Positions 8,467 through 16,089 of a stretch of 64,000 nucleotides of DNA are shown here, in pieces. The notes under the pieces were generated by a model. The model did not search any database and had not been told where the DNA came from. It saw nothing but the letters and a program-made list of their open reading frames with translations. Every line of letters starts with the position of its first letter. The first letter of the stretch is position 1. Both the position numbers and the translations under genes were made by a program. The DNA comes from Flavobacterium litorale (lineage in GTDB: Bacteria > Bacteroidota > Bacteroidia > Flavobacteriales > Flavobacteriaceae): NCBI RefSeq assembly GCF_019613795.1, contig NZ_CP080429.1, positions 1,848,501 through 1,912,500 of the forward strand, written 5' to 3'.

Positions 8467-8763
8467 TTATCCTTTTTTAATTAATTTTTCTAGTGCATCA
8501 ATGTGGTCTTTAAACGCTTGTTTACCAACTTTCGTGGCAATATAACGGGTATTTGGTTTTTTACCAACAAACTGCTTTTCTATCGTAATGTATTCTTCTG
8601 CTTCTAGTGCTTTGGCATGGCTAGCTAAATTACCATCGGTAACGCCAAGTAGCTCTTTTAATGTGGTAAAATCGGCATACTCGTTCACCACTAGTATGCT
8701 CATAATACCTAATCGTATTCTATGGTCGAAAGCCTTATTAATATGTTGTAGTATGTTTTTCAC
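8467..8763 (-). CDS. Winged-helix transcriptional regulator (HTH_34 / MarR-ArsR-like)
   Basis: A protein of 98 residues, about the normal length for the PF13601-type winged-helix family. The segment DHRIRLGIMSILVVNEYADFTTLKELLGVTDGNLASHAKALEAEEYITIEK is the full helix-turn-helix and wing, with recognition helix TDGNLASHAKAL. It starts at GTG, which overlaps the upstream stop as TAGTG, indicating translational coupling with the membrane-protein gene. There is no ligand-binding domain, so a partner membrane protein or a small ligand at the dimer interface may set its activity. The palindromes at 7727, 8431 and 9383 are its likely operators. Confidence 0.88.
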   Translation of the reverse strand: MKNILQHINKAFDHRIRLGIMSILVVNEYADFTTLKELLGVTDGNLASHAKALEAEEYITIEKQFVGKKPNTRYIATKVGKQAFKDHIDALEKLIKKG

Positions 8764-9374
8764 TATACCTCTTTTCGGTCATATTTAAAGTACATTATAC
8801 TGCCGTACAGTATGTGGCATATACCAAAGCCTAAAGCCCAAAACTCCAAGCCGTAACCCATAAAATAGCTTGCTACTAAACCTATAATTATCATGGTAAT
8901 GCCTAAGTAGCGTACATCCCTAAGGGTATATTTACTGGCATTTACGCATGCAAGTCCGTAAAATATAAGTGTAATAGGAGCAATTAGCCCATAGTACTTG
9001 TTTTGTAGCAATAATACAGAAAATATACCACCTGTTACCAAAGGGATTAGAAAGTTTACCATCAATCGTTTGGAGGTAGCGTTCCAAATTGTTTCTCCTC
9101 GTTTTTTACTTTTTATACTGGTAAGGATGTATGCCGTTACTACAGATAGTAAAAGTACAATTACCGCAATGCCAATAATAGCTTTAAAGGAGGTACTCTC
9201 TAATGTAATGTACCTACCGTAGTTAATATTGTAGATGTATTTTGTGGCTAGTGCACCTGCAAGGGCATATATACCTGCCATAATACCCGAGAGCCCGCTT
9301 AACGATAGGAATTGCGATGATTTGTTCATCATCTGCTTAATATCCTGTATGTCTTGTAAATAATCTTTATCCAT
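8763..9374 (-). CDS. Six-span membrane protein, first gene of the regulator/DUF1361/creD operon
   Basis: A protein of 203 residues. A short N-terminal helix rich in charged residues (MDKDYLQDIQDIKQMMNKSSQ) precedes about six hydrophobic segments. I recognise no enzymatic motif; it resembles unnamed membrane proteins that often sit next to HTH_34 regulators in this phylum. Its stop overlaps the regulator's GTG start by one base. An imperfect copy of the operon palindrome lies 9-25 bp before its start. It might sense membrane state and hold or release the regulator, but this is inference from coupling only. Confidence 0.8.
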   Translation of the reverse strand: MDKDYLQDIQDIKQMMNKSSQFLSLSGLSGIMAGIYALAGALATKYIYNINYGRYITLESTSFKAIIGIAVIVLLLSVVTAYILTSIKSKKRGETIWNATSKRLMVNFLIPLVTGGIFSVLLLQNKYYGLIAPITLIFYGLACVNASKYTLRDVRYLGITMIIIGLVASYFMGYGLEFWALGFGICHILYGSIMYFKYDRKEV

Positions 9375-9382
9375 AGTAAAGT

Positions 9383-9399
9383 ACTTTGAAATACAAAGT
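9383..9399. promoter_or_regulatory. Operator copy 3 of the creD/DUF1361 operon (autoregulatory site)
   Basis: ACTTTGAA-A-TACAAAGT; one arm position differs from a perfect palindrome. It lies 9-25 bp before the first gene of the operon, so the regulator would control its own synthesis. Confidence 0.7.
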
Positions 9400-9535
9400 A
9401 AAATATAATTTTCGAATTAACAATGCACTAATTCGAATTTTTTTAAGCTTGTTTTTGTAGAGAGTAGGATATATAATAACGAAAGGACAGCGTATAGCTA
9501 TCCTTTGTTATTGAAATTGATACTAAAAAATGGTA

Positions 9536-10354
9536 TTAAAAGTTATTTACAGTTTTACGTATGGCTACTAACTTTTCCATAAGGGGTTCAAAATAGTCAA
9601 GGTGCAACATATTGGCACCATCACTTTTTGCATTAGCAGGGTCAAAGTGTGTTTCTATAAATATACCATCTACACCTACGGCAATACCTGCTTTGGCAAC
9701 TGTTTCTATCATATCAGGTCGTCCGCCAGTAACTCCAATGGTTTGGTTGGGCTGTTGTAAGGAGTGGGTAACATCCAATACTGTAGTAGCAAATTGTTGC
9801 ATGGTAGGGATGCCTCTGTAATCTACAATCATGTCTTGGTAGCCAAACATAGTACCTCTATCCGTTACCATTACATTTTCGTTCTCACAGTCCAATACTT
9901 TTTGTACAGCGTGTTGCATACTCTCAGGACTCATAAATTGTCCTTTTTTTAAGTTTACAGTTTTACCTGTTTTGGCAGCAGCCACAACAAGGTCGGTTTG
10001 GCGTACCAAAAATGCGGGTATTTGCAGTACGTCTACATACTCAGCAGCCATAGCAGCATCTTCATTCGTATGAATATCGGTTACTGTAGGCACACCAAAA
10101 TTTTTAGCTACCTTCTCCAATATTTTAAGTGCTTTTTCATCACCAATGCCTGTAAAGCTATCAATACGCGAACGATTGGCCTTTTTAAACGAACCTTTAA
10201 AAACGTAAGGTATTTGTAATTTATCGGTAACAGTAACTAGCTTTTCGGCAATACGCATTGCCATATCCTCACCTTCTATGGCACAAGGACCAGAAAGTAA
10301 AAAAAAGTTACCGCTATGGGTATGTTTTATTTGTGGTATAGTAGTAATATCCAT
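9536..10354 (-). CDS. kdsA: 3-deoxy-8-phosphooctulonate (KDO-8-P) synthase
   Basis: A cytosolic enzyme of 272 residues, full length for KdsA. It condenses phosphoenolpyruvate with arabinose 5-phosphate to KDO-8-phosphate, the precursor of the inner core of lipopolysaccharide. Diagnostic segments are FLLSGPCAIEGEDMAMRIAE, FKGSFKKANRSRIDSFTG, GVPTVTDIHTNEDA, VDVLQIPAFLVRQTDL, KKGQFMSP and GVDGIFIETHFDPANAKSDG. The CAIE cysteine near the N-terminus is the metal-ligand position of metal-dependent KdsA enzymes. It is preceded by a TAnnTTTG element and followed by no clear hairpin. Confidence 0.96.
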   Translation of the reverse strand: MDITTIPQIKHTHSGNFFLLSGPCAIEGEDMAMRIAEKLVTVTDKLQIPYVFKGSFKKANRSRIDSFTGIGDEKALKILEKVAKNFGVPTVTDIHTNEDAAMAAEYVDVLQIPAFLVRQTDLVVAAAKTGKTVNLKKGQFMSPESMQHAVQKVLDCENENVMVTDRGTMFGYQDMIVDYRGIPTMQQFATTVLDVTHSLQQPNQTIGVTGGRPDMIETVAKAGIAVGVDGIFIETHFDPANAKSDGANMLHLDYFEPLMEKLVAIRKTVNNF

Positions 10355-10377
10355 TGTTGTGTTTTATAAAATAAGTG

Positions 10378-10385
10378 CAAAGATA
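10378..10385 (-). promoter_or_regulatory. Candidate -7 element (TATCTTTG) for kdsA
   Basis: Exact TAnnTTTG match on the minus strand, 24 bp before the start codon. Confidence 0.5.
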
Positions 10386-10414
10386 AGTATAAATAAAATG
10401 GAGCAGTAACGCTA

Positions 10415-10873
10415 TTAATTTACTTGTTTAATGCCAAACCCTGCTGGTGCAATTATCTCGCCCCGTTCGTATAAGTTAATGTGGATTCGTTTTGGTGTAG
10501 CAAGTCCTTCCCAAGTCACTTCATAAATCTCCAATATGCCAGCACCCATATTATTTTTTTCAGATGGGAAAGGGCAGCAACTATCTACATGTTCGTACGA
10601 TATTTTTTGCCCTTGAGGTCCTGATAGTGCCCCAAAATAACGTTTGATGTTAACACCGCCATTTTGCACGGGTAAAAAACCCAAATTAACAGGATAATCG
10701 GGGTCGTACCCATATTTATTGTTGCTACTAATTTTGGTAAGTACAAATGTTTTTTCTTCAGATAATGCAGGCATCCTGGCTTTATCATCAATATTTTTAA
10801 TGGTAAGCCTTGTGCTAACGCACGATATTATTAATGCGAAACAAACAAAGCTCAGAAACAAATACTTTTTCAT
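10415..10873 (-). CDS. Small lipoprotein upstream of kdsA
   Basis: A protein of 152 residues starting MKKYLFLSFVCFALIISCVS, a lipoprotein signal with lipobox IISC; the frame extends seven codons upstream but the signal peptide sets the start. The mature part has paired cysteines (DSCCPFPSEKNN) and a conserved-looking C-terminus (YEVTWEGLATPKRIHINLYERGEI). Homologues next to kdsA in Flavobacteria are, to my recollection, often mislabelled as a KDO-8-P aldolase because of this neighbour; nothing in the sequence supports an enzyme of that kind. It is probably an exported envelope lipoprotein of unknown function. Confidence 0.78.
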   Translation of the reverse strand: MKKYLFLSFVCFALIISCVSTRLTIKNIDDKARMPALSEEKTFVLTKISSNNKYGYDPDYPVNLGFLPVQNGGVNIKRYFGALSGPQGQKISYEHVDSCCPFPSEKNNMGAGILEIYEVTWEGLATPKRIHINLYERGEIIAPAGFGIKQVN

Positions 10874-10977
10874 AGTTGTGTAAATAGATACCAAAGTTAT
10901 AAAAAATTAATACGGGTTATATAGCAATCCGTTTATGAATATCTGGAAAATTGATATTGTTCGCAATGTATATTTTC

Positions 10978-10985
10978 TATTTTTG
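10978..10985 (+). promoter_or_regulatory. Candidate -7 element (TATTTTTG) for the YeeE/YedE pair
   Basis: Exact TAnnTTTG match on the plus strand, 16 bp before the ATG at 11001. This supports that ATG over an in-frame start 66 bp upstream. Confidence 0.55.
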
Positions 10986-11000
10986 TACAAATTCACAATT

Positions 11001-11561
11001 ATGTATAGTTTTTATGGCACTTGGTCTTGGTACGCTTCGGGACTATTAATAGGCGGAATAATGCTTTTGCTTATTTATTTCGGTAAATCGTTTGGTATGT
11101 CGTCCAACCTACGTACTGTATGCTCTGCTTTCGGAGCGGGTAAAAATGTAGCGTTTTTTAGGTTCGATTGGAAAAAACAACGCTGGAACTTAGTTGTGGT
11201 ACTTGGTGCTATGCTGGGCGGATTTATTGCCACTACGTATTTAACCGACGGTAGCGGTGTAAATATAAATCCACAAACGGTAACCGAATTGCAAGCTATG
11301 GGTATTGATGCTCCCGAAGGCAAGTTGTTACCCGATGCATTAGTTGGCACAGAGGCATTACAATCGCCTAAAATGCTAGGTATATTATTACTTGGTGGTT
11401 TATTGGTTGGCTTTGGCACGCGTTACGCAGGCGGATGCACATCGGGGCACGCTATTACAGGGTTGAGCAACTTACAGCTACCCTCGTTAATAGCGGTAAT
11501 AGGCTTTTTTATTGGAGGGCTCATTATGTCGTGGTTATTATTACCTATTATTTTTAATTAA
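11001..11561 (+). CDS. YeeE/YedE family sulfur-transport protein, N-terminal-type half
   Basis: A protein of 186 residues from MYSFYGTWSWYASGLLIGG. It has about four or five membrane segments and the YeeE/YedE hallmark RYAGGCTSGHAITGLSNLQLPSLIAV, in which the GGC(T/S)SGH cysteine loop lines the thiosulfate/sulfur path in the structurally known family members. A second cysteine lies in RTVCSAFGAGKN. It is followed after 12 bp by the companion half-transporter, and together they resemble one full YeeE protein split into two genes. They probably import thiosulfate or a related reduced sulfur compound. Confidence 0.9.
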   Translation: MYSFYGTWSWYASGLLIGGIMLLLIYFGKSFGMSSNLRTVCSAFGAGKNVAFFRFDWKKQRWNLVVVLGAMLGGFIATTYLTDGSGVNINPQTVTELQAMGIDAPEGKLLPDALVGTEALQSPKMLGILLLGGLLVGFGTRYAGGCTSGHAITGLSNLQLPSLIAVIGFFIGGLIMSWLLLPIIFN

Positions 11562-11573
11562 GAAAACAAGATT

Positions 11574-11987
11574 ATGAAGTTTATAAAATTTTTACTGGTA
11601 GGCGTAGTGTTTGGTATTGTACTCACAAAATCGGAGGCCGTATCGTGGTACCGTATATACGAGATGTTCCACTTTCAATCCTTCCACATGTTTGGTATTA
11701 TCATAACGGCAGTTGTGGTTGGTGTAGTAGGCATCCAAATTATTAAAAGAAGCAAGGCAAAAGATATTTCGGGTAATCCAATTACTATTGCCGATAAAGA
11801 AAAAGGTTTTACCAACTATATTATTGGTGGAATACTATTTGGCTTAGGCTGGGGGCTTGTTGGTACGTGCCCAGGACCTATGTATATTTTGGTAGGTGCT
11901 GGTTTTTGGGGGATAGGTATAGTACTGCTAGGAGCTTTGGTAGGTACGTACTTATATGGAGTTTTTAAAAGTAAGTTACCACATTAA
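11574..11987 (+). CDS. YeeE/YedE family sulfur-transport protein, second half (DUF6691 type)
   Basis: A protein of 137 residues with about four membrane segments and the second cysteine loop GLGWGLVGTCPGPMYILVGAG, matching the C-terminal repeat of YeeE. It also carries FGIVLTKSEAVSWYRIYEMFHFQSFHMFGII, the usual start of DUF6691 proteins. Its start is 12 bp after the first half's stop, so the pair is co-transcribed. In other Bacteroidota such pairs often neighbour a persulfide dioxygenase-rhodanese gene; here that gene is 9 kb away at 21280. Confidence 0.9.
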   Translation: MKFIKFLLVGVVFGIVLTKSEAVSWYRIYEMFHFQSFHMFGIIITAVVVGVVGIQIIKRSKAKDISGNPITIADKEKGFTNYIIGGILFGLGWGLVGTCPGPMYILVGAGFWGIGIVLLGALVGTYLYGVFKSKLPH

Positions 11988-12000
11988 TACATTTGGTATT

Positions 12001-12029
12001 AAAAAAGGATACCGAATTTGGTATCCTTT
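12001..12029. terminator. Bidirectional hairpin between the YeeE pair and clpS
   Basis: Stem AAAGGATACC with its complement around GAATTT. The T run is longer on the minus strand, so it may serve clpS as well as the plus-strand pair. Confidence 0.7.
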
Positions 12030-12114
12030 AAATTTAACTAACTTAAAAAAAATTAATTTTCGTAAACCCTCATGTAGTCAATTATAAACTCCTGAGGGAA
12101 AGTACCTTTATATT

Positions 12115-12390
12115 TTAAACAATTTCTGCGCTAAGCCCTGCTTCCAGCAATTGGGTGCATTGCGGTTTCAAATCGTCATACAGTCCTGTTTTAACGGTGC
12201 ATTTTCCTTTATAATGAACAATAAGCGAACATTGTTCTGCTTGTTCGGCAGTATGGTCGCACACACGTACAAGTGTATCGATTACATGGTCAAATGTATT
12301 AACCTCATCATTATACAACACAATTTCATTGTTTAAAGAGGTACTTTCTTCGAGCATTACTTCCTCTAAAATCTTTTCTTTTGTACTCAT
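12115..12390 (-). CDS. clpS: ATP-dependent Clp protease adaptor ClpS
   Basis: A protein of 91 residues, normal for ClpS. It recognises N-degron substrates (N-terminal bulky residues) and hands them to a Clp ATPase. The signature VLYNDEVNTFDHVIDTL at residues 24-40 contains the NDxxTxx(D/E)xV motif of the substrate pocket, followed by C-terminal VKTGLYDDLKPQCTQLLEAGLSAEI. It follows prmA by 21 bp on the same strand. The likely partner ATPase, a ClpC-type protein, is encoded at 58901-61447 in this window. Confidence 0.94.
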   Translation of the reverse strand: MSTKEKILEEVMLEESTSLNNEIVLYNDEVNTFDHVIDTLVRVCDHTAEQAEQCSLIVHYKGKCTVKTGLYDDLKPQCTQLLEAGLSAEIV

Positions 12391-12411
12391 AACTAATTCT
12401 ATCTGTAGTTG

Positions 12412-13245
12412 CTAATTTACATATTTTAGCGCAACCCAATTGTTGCGTTTATATTTTTTTATTAACGATAAGCCCTTATCAGTACACGATGCATCTATAA
12501 CGGGAATATCCTCTTCATAAAAACCACTCAAAAATAACATTCCGTTGGGGTTAAGGGCTTTTACGTACTGCTCCATATCATTTAGTAGAATGTTGCGGTT
12601 TATATTGGCAATAATAATATCGTACTGCTTTCCGCTCAGCAAAGCAACATCACCCTCGTAAACGCTTATATGTTTGCAGTTATTGCGTGCTGCATTTTCA
12701 ACAGAGTTTAAATAGCACCAATTATCAATATCGATAGCATCTATAGGCTGCGCACCTTTCATTTCGGCAAGTATGGCAAGTATAGCTGTACCACAACCCA
12801 TATCAAGCACTTTTTTACCTTTCATATCGGTATCCAATATGTGTTGTATCATCATGTGCGTAGTTTCGTGGTGCCCTGTGCCAAAACTCATCTTAGGCTC
12901 AATTATAATATCATACTGTACTTCTTTCTTTTCGTGAAAAGGCGCACGTACGTAGCAACTATCATTTACCACAATAGGTTCAAAATTCTTTTCCCACTCA
13001 GCATTCCAGTTTACCTGCTCAATTTCTTCAATCGTATAGGTAATAGCAAACATGTCCGATTGTAGCAACTGTATATCCTCTAAAATATTCTCACTCCATA
13101 ATTCTTTTTGTACGTAAGCCGAGAAACCGCCATCGGTTTCTATAAAACTTTCAAAAGCAGTTTCGCCAAGTTGTGCAATCAGTATCTCAGTGCCAGCTTC
13201 GGTAGGATTTACAGTAAAATGGTATGCTATATAGGTGGTAGCCAT
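12412..13245 (-). CDS. prmA: Ribosomal protein L11 methyltransferase
   Basis: A protein of 277 residues from MATTYIAYHFTVNPTEA; I reject a TTG start six codons upstream because a TAnnTTTG element (13261-13268) overlaps it. It is an SAM-dependent enzyme that trimethylates ribosomal protein L11. Seen motifs are IIEPKMSFGTGHHETTHMMI, GKKVLDMGCGTAILAILAEMKGA (SAM-binding motif I), IDIDNWCYLNSVENAARN and DIIIANINRNILL. It probably forms an operon with clpS. Confidence 0.94.
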   Translation of the reverse strand: MATTYIAYHFTVNPTEAGTEILIAQLGETAFESFIETDGGFSAYVQKELWSENILEDIQLLQSDMFAITYTIEEIEQVNWNAEWEKNFEPIVVNDSCYVRAPFHEKKEVQYDIIIEPKMSFGTGHHETTHMMIQHILDTDMKGKKVLDMGCGTAILAILAEMKGAQPIDAIDIDNWCYLNSVENAARNNCKHISVYEGDVALLSGKQYDIIIANINRNILLNDMEQYVKALNPNGMLFLSGFYEEDIPVIDASCTDKGLSLIKKYKRNNWVALKYVN

Positions 13246-13260
13246 AGTTCTTAATTTTTG

Positions 13261-13268
13261 CAAAGGTA
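13261..13268 (-). promoter_or_regulatory. Candidate -7 element (TACCTTTG) for prmA-clpS
   Basis: Exact TAnnTTTG match on the minus strand, 16 bp before the prmA ATG; divergent from the porin promoter at 13292. Confidence 0.5.
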
Positions 13269-13291
13269 CTCTATCGTTACAAAATTAGTAT

Positions 13292-13299
13292 TAAGTTTG
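13292..13299 (+). promoter_or_regulatory. Candidate -7 element (TAAGTTTG) for the porin gene
   Basis: Exact TAnnTTTG match on the plus strand, 20 bp before the start codon at 13319. Confidence 0.5.
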
Positions 13300-13318
13300 T
13301 GACAAAAGTAAATACAGC

Positions 13319-14539
13319 ATGAAGAAACTGTTCGTTGCGTTCCTTCTAATCTGTTACTTTGGTACTACAGCACAGGTAATAATAGAACGCAATAAAAACA
13401 ATAACGATCTTAAACTATCGGCTTTACCTTATTATAGTTACGGTAAAGGGGTAGGGTTAACCTCACCAGACAGCCTTTTTCAGTTTAATATTCGTTTTAG
13501 GATGCAAAATAGGGTTACCTACTTGCAAAATGAAGATGAAGAGAGTGCTGTGGATGGGCAAATACGCAGGCTTAGGCTTCGTTTTGACGGTTATGTTGGC
13601 GACCCTCGCTTTTTGTATGCCATACAACTATCGTTTGCACCAGGCGATGTTGGCGAACTCCGCGAAGGCGAAAATATTAACGTAATTAGAGATGCGGTTT
13701 TTTATTACCGCCCCGATACCCATTGGAATGTTGTTTTTGGACAGACTAAATTGCCAGGTAACCGCCAACGTATAAATTCTTCTGGTGCGCTACAGCTTAC
13801 GGACAGAACCATTAATAATGCCCGTTTTAATATTGATAGGGATTTTGGGGTTCAGCTACACCACCTTAACGAGTATAAAGACAAGTTTTCGTATAATTTT
13901 AAAACGGCTATAAGTATGGGCGAGGGTAGGAATGCTACTGATGCGCCTGATAATGGGCTCGCGTATACAGGTAATATTGAGCTTTTCCCACTAGGAGCGT
14001 TTACACGCGAAGGGGCTTATTTTGAAGGCGATTTGATGCGCGAACCCAAACCAAAACTATTATTAGCAGGCGCATACAGTTTTAATAACAGGGCAAGGCG
14101 AACGCAAGGGCAATTGGGTAACGACCTTTTCCAGAAGCGCGATATGCAATCGTTATTATTAGATGCCATGTTAAAGTACCAAGGCTTTTCGTTCCAAGCA
14201 GCTTATATGCAGCGTTTTGCTGATGATGCCATAACGGTAGACCCTACTGATGCCGAGAATATTGAATTTATATATGCAGGGCATGGTTTTGATTATCAAT
14301 TGAGTTATTTATTCCTGTCGGGTTACGAAATAGTAGGCAGATTTTCAACCCAAAAAGTAATCGACGAAATATACCAATATACACCCAATACCAACCAATA
14401 CAGTATTGGTGTTACCCGTTATATTTGGGAACATGCGTTTAAAGCACAGGCAGAATTTACATTGGACGACTTGACGTACATTGATAATGCTACAAAACAA
14501 AACTGGTATATCCGCTTTCAGATAGAAATAGGGATATAA
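13319..14539 (+). CDS. OprO/OprP-type outer-membrane porin
   Basis: A protein of 406 residues with signal peptide MKKLFVAFLLICYFGTTAQ. The mature part is a beta-barrel with alternating aromatic strands and ends in the aromatic-rich strand NWYIRFQIEIGI. Segments FQFNIRFRMQNRVTYLQ, QIRRLRLRFDGYVGDPRFLYAIQLSF, VVFGQTKLPGNRQRINSSG and FNIDRDFGVQLHH match the phosphate-selective porin O/P family as found in Bacteroidota. The family name does not prove anion selectivity here; substrate is unknown. It is transcribed divergently from prmA. Confidence 0.88.
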   Translation: MKKLFVAFLLICYFGTTAQVIIERNKNNNDLKLSALPYYSYGKGVGLTSPDSLFQFNIRFRMQNRVTYLQNEDEESAVDGQIRRLRLRFDGYVGDPRFLYAIQLSFAPGDVGELREGENINVIRDAVFYYRPDTHWNVVFGQTKLPGNRQRINSSGALQLTDRTINNARFNIDRDFGVQLHHLNEYKDKFSYNFKTAISMGEGRNATDAPDNGLAYTGNIELFPLGAFTREGAYFEGDLMREPKPKLLLAGAYSFNNRARRTQGQLGNDLFQKRDMQSLLLDAMLKYQGFSFQAAYMQRFADDAITVDPTDAENIEFIYAGHGFDYQLSYLFLSGYEIVGRFSTQKVIDEIYQYTPNTNQYSIGVTRYIWEHAFKAQAEFTLDDLTYIDNATKQNWYIRFQIEIGI

Positions 14540-14566
14540 ACCCACAACATATCGTTATAAATTTCT

Positions 14567-14574
14567 TAAATTTG
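14567..14574 (+). promoter_or_regulatory. Candidate -7 element (TAAATTTG) for the class V aminotransferase
   Basis: Exact TAnnTTTG match on the plus strand, 25 bp before the start codon at 14599. Confidence 0.5.
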
Positions 14575-14598
14575 TAATGTTTTAACACTAATACACTT

Positions 14599-16089
14599 AT
14601 GATAGCGGAAACAACAACAACAGCATTAGAGCAGTATTTTAGTAAGTTTAGAAAGCATATAATTGGAATAAATCAGGAATTTGATTCGCCGTACGGAAAT
14701 CAGAAAATGGTATATACTGACTGGACTGCTAGTGGACGATTATACCGCCCTATTGAAGAGAAAATAACAAACGAATTTGGTCCGTTTGTAGCCAATACAC
14801 ATACCGAAACAACGGTATCGGGTACGGCAATGACGAATGCCTACTACGAAGCACGCCATATTATAAAACAACACGTTAACGCCAACGAAGATGATGTACT
14901 AATTACAGATGGTACGGGCATGACGGGCGTTATTAATAAATTTCAGCGTATACTAGGGCTAAAAGTACCCGAAAACTTAAGAGCACATACTAATGTGCCC
15001 GAAGATAAAAAACCTATTGTTTTTATAAGCCATATGGAGCACCACTCCAACCAAACCTCGTGGTTGGAAACTATTGCAAAAGTAGTAGTAATACCTGCTT
15101 GCCCTGAGGGGCTTATATGTTTGGATAGCTTTAAGGCTCTTTTGGAGGAACATAAAAACCACCCGTTAAAAATAGCCTCAGTTACATCGTGCTCCAACGT
15201 AACAGGGATTAAAACACCGTACCACGAAATAGCTAAAATAATGCACCAGAACAATGGTATTTGTTTTGTAGATTTTGCTTGTTCTGCACCTTATGTTGCT
15301 ATAGATATGCACCCAGAGGATGAAGAAGAGGTATTAGATGCTATCTTTTTTTCGCCACATAAATTTTTAGGAGGTCCGGGTACATCAGGAGTAATGGTTT
15401 TTAACAAAAAACTATATAAAAATATGGTTCCAGACCATCCAGGGGGCGGAACAGTGAGTTGGACAAACCCTTGGGGACAACACAAATATTTTGATGATAT
15501 TGAGGAACGCGAAGATGGCGGTACACCAGGTTTTTTACAAGTTATAAAAACAGCACTTGCTGTTAAACTAAAAGAACAGATGGGTATAGATAACATTTTA
15601 AAGCGTGAAAAAGAACTTACCGATTATATTTTTGATGAGCTAGGCAATGTTGATAACATTAATATACTAGCACCACAACACCAAAATAGGTTAGGCGTAA
15701 TATCATTTTTTATAGATAGTTTACACTTTAACCTTGGCGTAAAATTACTGAATGATAAGTTTGGTATACAAACACGTGGTGGTTGCAGTTGTGCAGGTAC
15801 GTATGGGCATTACTTACTGCATGTAGATGAAGAAAAATCGAACTACCTTACCAATAAAATTACAGAGGGCGACTTAATACAAAAACCAGGTTGGATCCGT
15901 ATGTCCATACATCCAACAACAACAACAGACGAAATTATTTACGTTTGCAATAGTATAAAAGAGCTAGCAGCAAACCACGAACAGTGGGGCGAAGATTATG
16001 TATATAACAGAAGCACTAACGAGTTTGTACATAAAAGTGAATCCTCAAAAGCTGTAAATAATACAGTAAAGCAGTGGTTTACGTTATAG
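14599..16089 (+). CDS. Class V aminotransferase-fold PLP enzyme (cysteine desulfurase-like)
   Basis: A protein of 496 residues, longer than standard IscS or SufS (about 400). It has the class V signature FFSPHKFLGGPGTSGVMVF, in which Lys255 should hold pyridoxal phosphate, preceded by CFVDFACSAPYVAIDMHP (the Asp that contacts the cofactor ring). A cysteine-rich loop RGGCSCAGTYGHYLL near residue 395 sits where desulfurases have their catalytic Cys, so sulfur chemistry is possible but not shown. The extra length is mostly an N-terminal arm and a C-terminal tail. Its last 11 bp overlap the convergent acyltransferase gene. Confidence 0.85.
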   Translation: MIAETTTTALEQYFSKFRKHIIGINQEFDSPYGNQKMVYTDWTASGRLYRPIEEKITNEFGPFVANTHTETTVSGTAMTNAYYEARHIIKQHVNANEDDVLITDGTGMTGVINKFQRILGLKVPENLRAHTNVPEDKKPIVFISHMEHHSNQTSWLETIAKVVVIPACPEGLICLDSFKALLEEHKNHPLKIASVTSCSNVTGIKTPYHEIAKIMHQNNGICFVDFACSAPYVAIDMHPEDEEEVLDAIFFSPHKFLGGPGTSGVMVFNKKLYKNMVPDHPGGGTVSWTNPWGQHKYFDDIEEREDGGTPGFLQVIKTALAVKLKEQMGIDNILKREKELTDYIFDELGNVDNINILAPQHQNRLGVISFFIDSLHFNLGVKLLNDKFGIQTRGGCSCAGTYGHYLLHVDEEKSNYLTNKITEGDLIQKPGWIRMSIHPTTTTDEIIYVCNSIKELAANHEQWGEDYVYNRSTNEFVHKSESSKAVNNTVKQWFTL

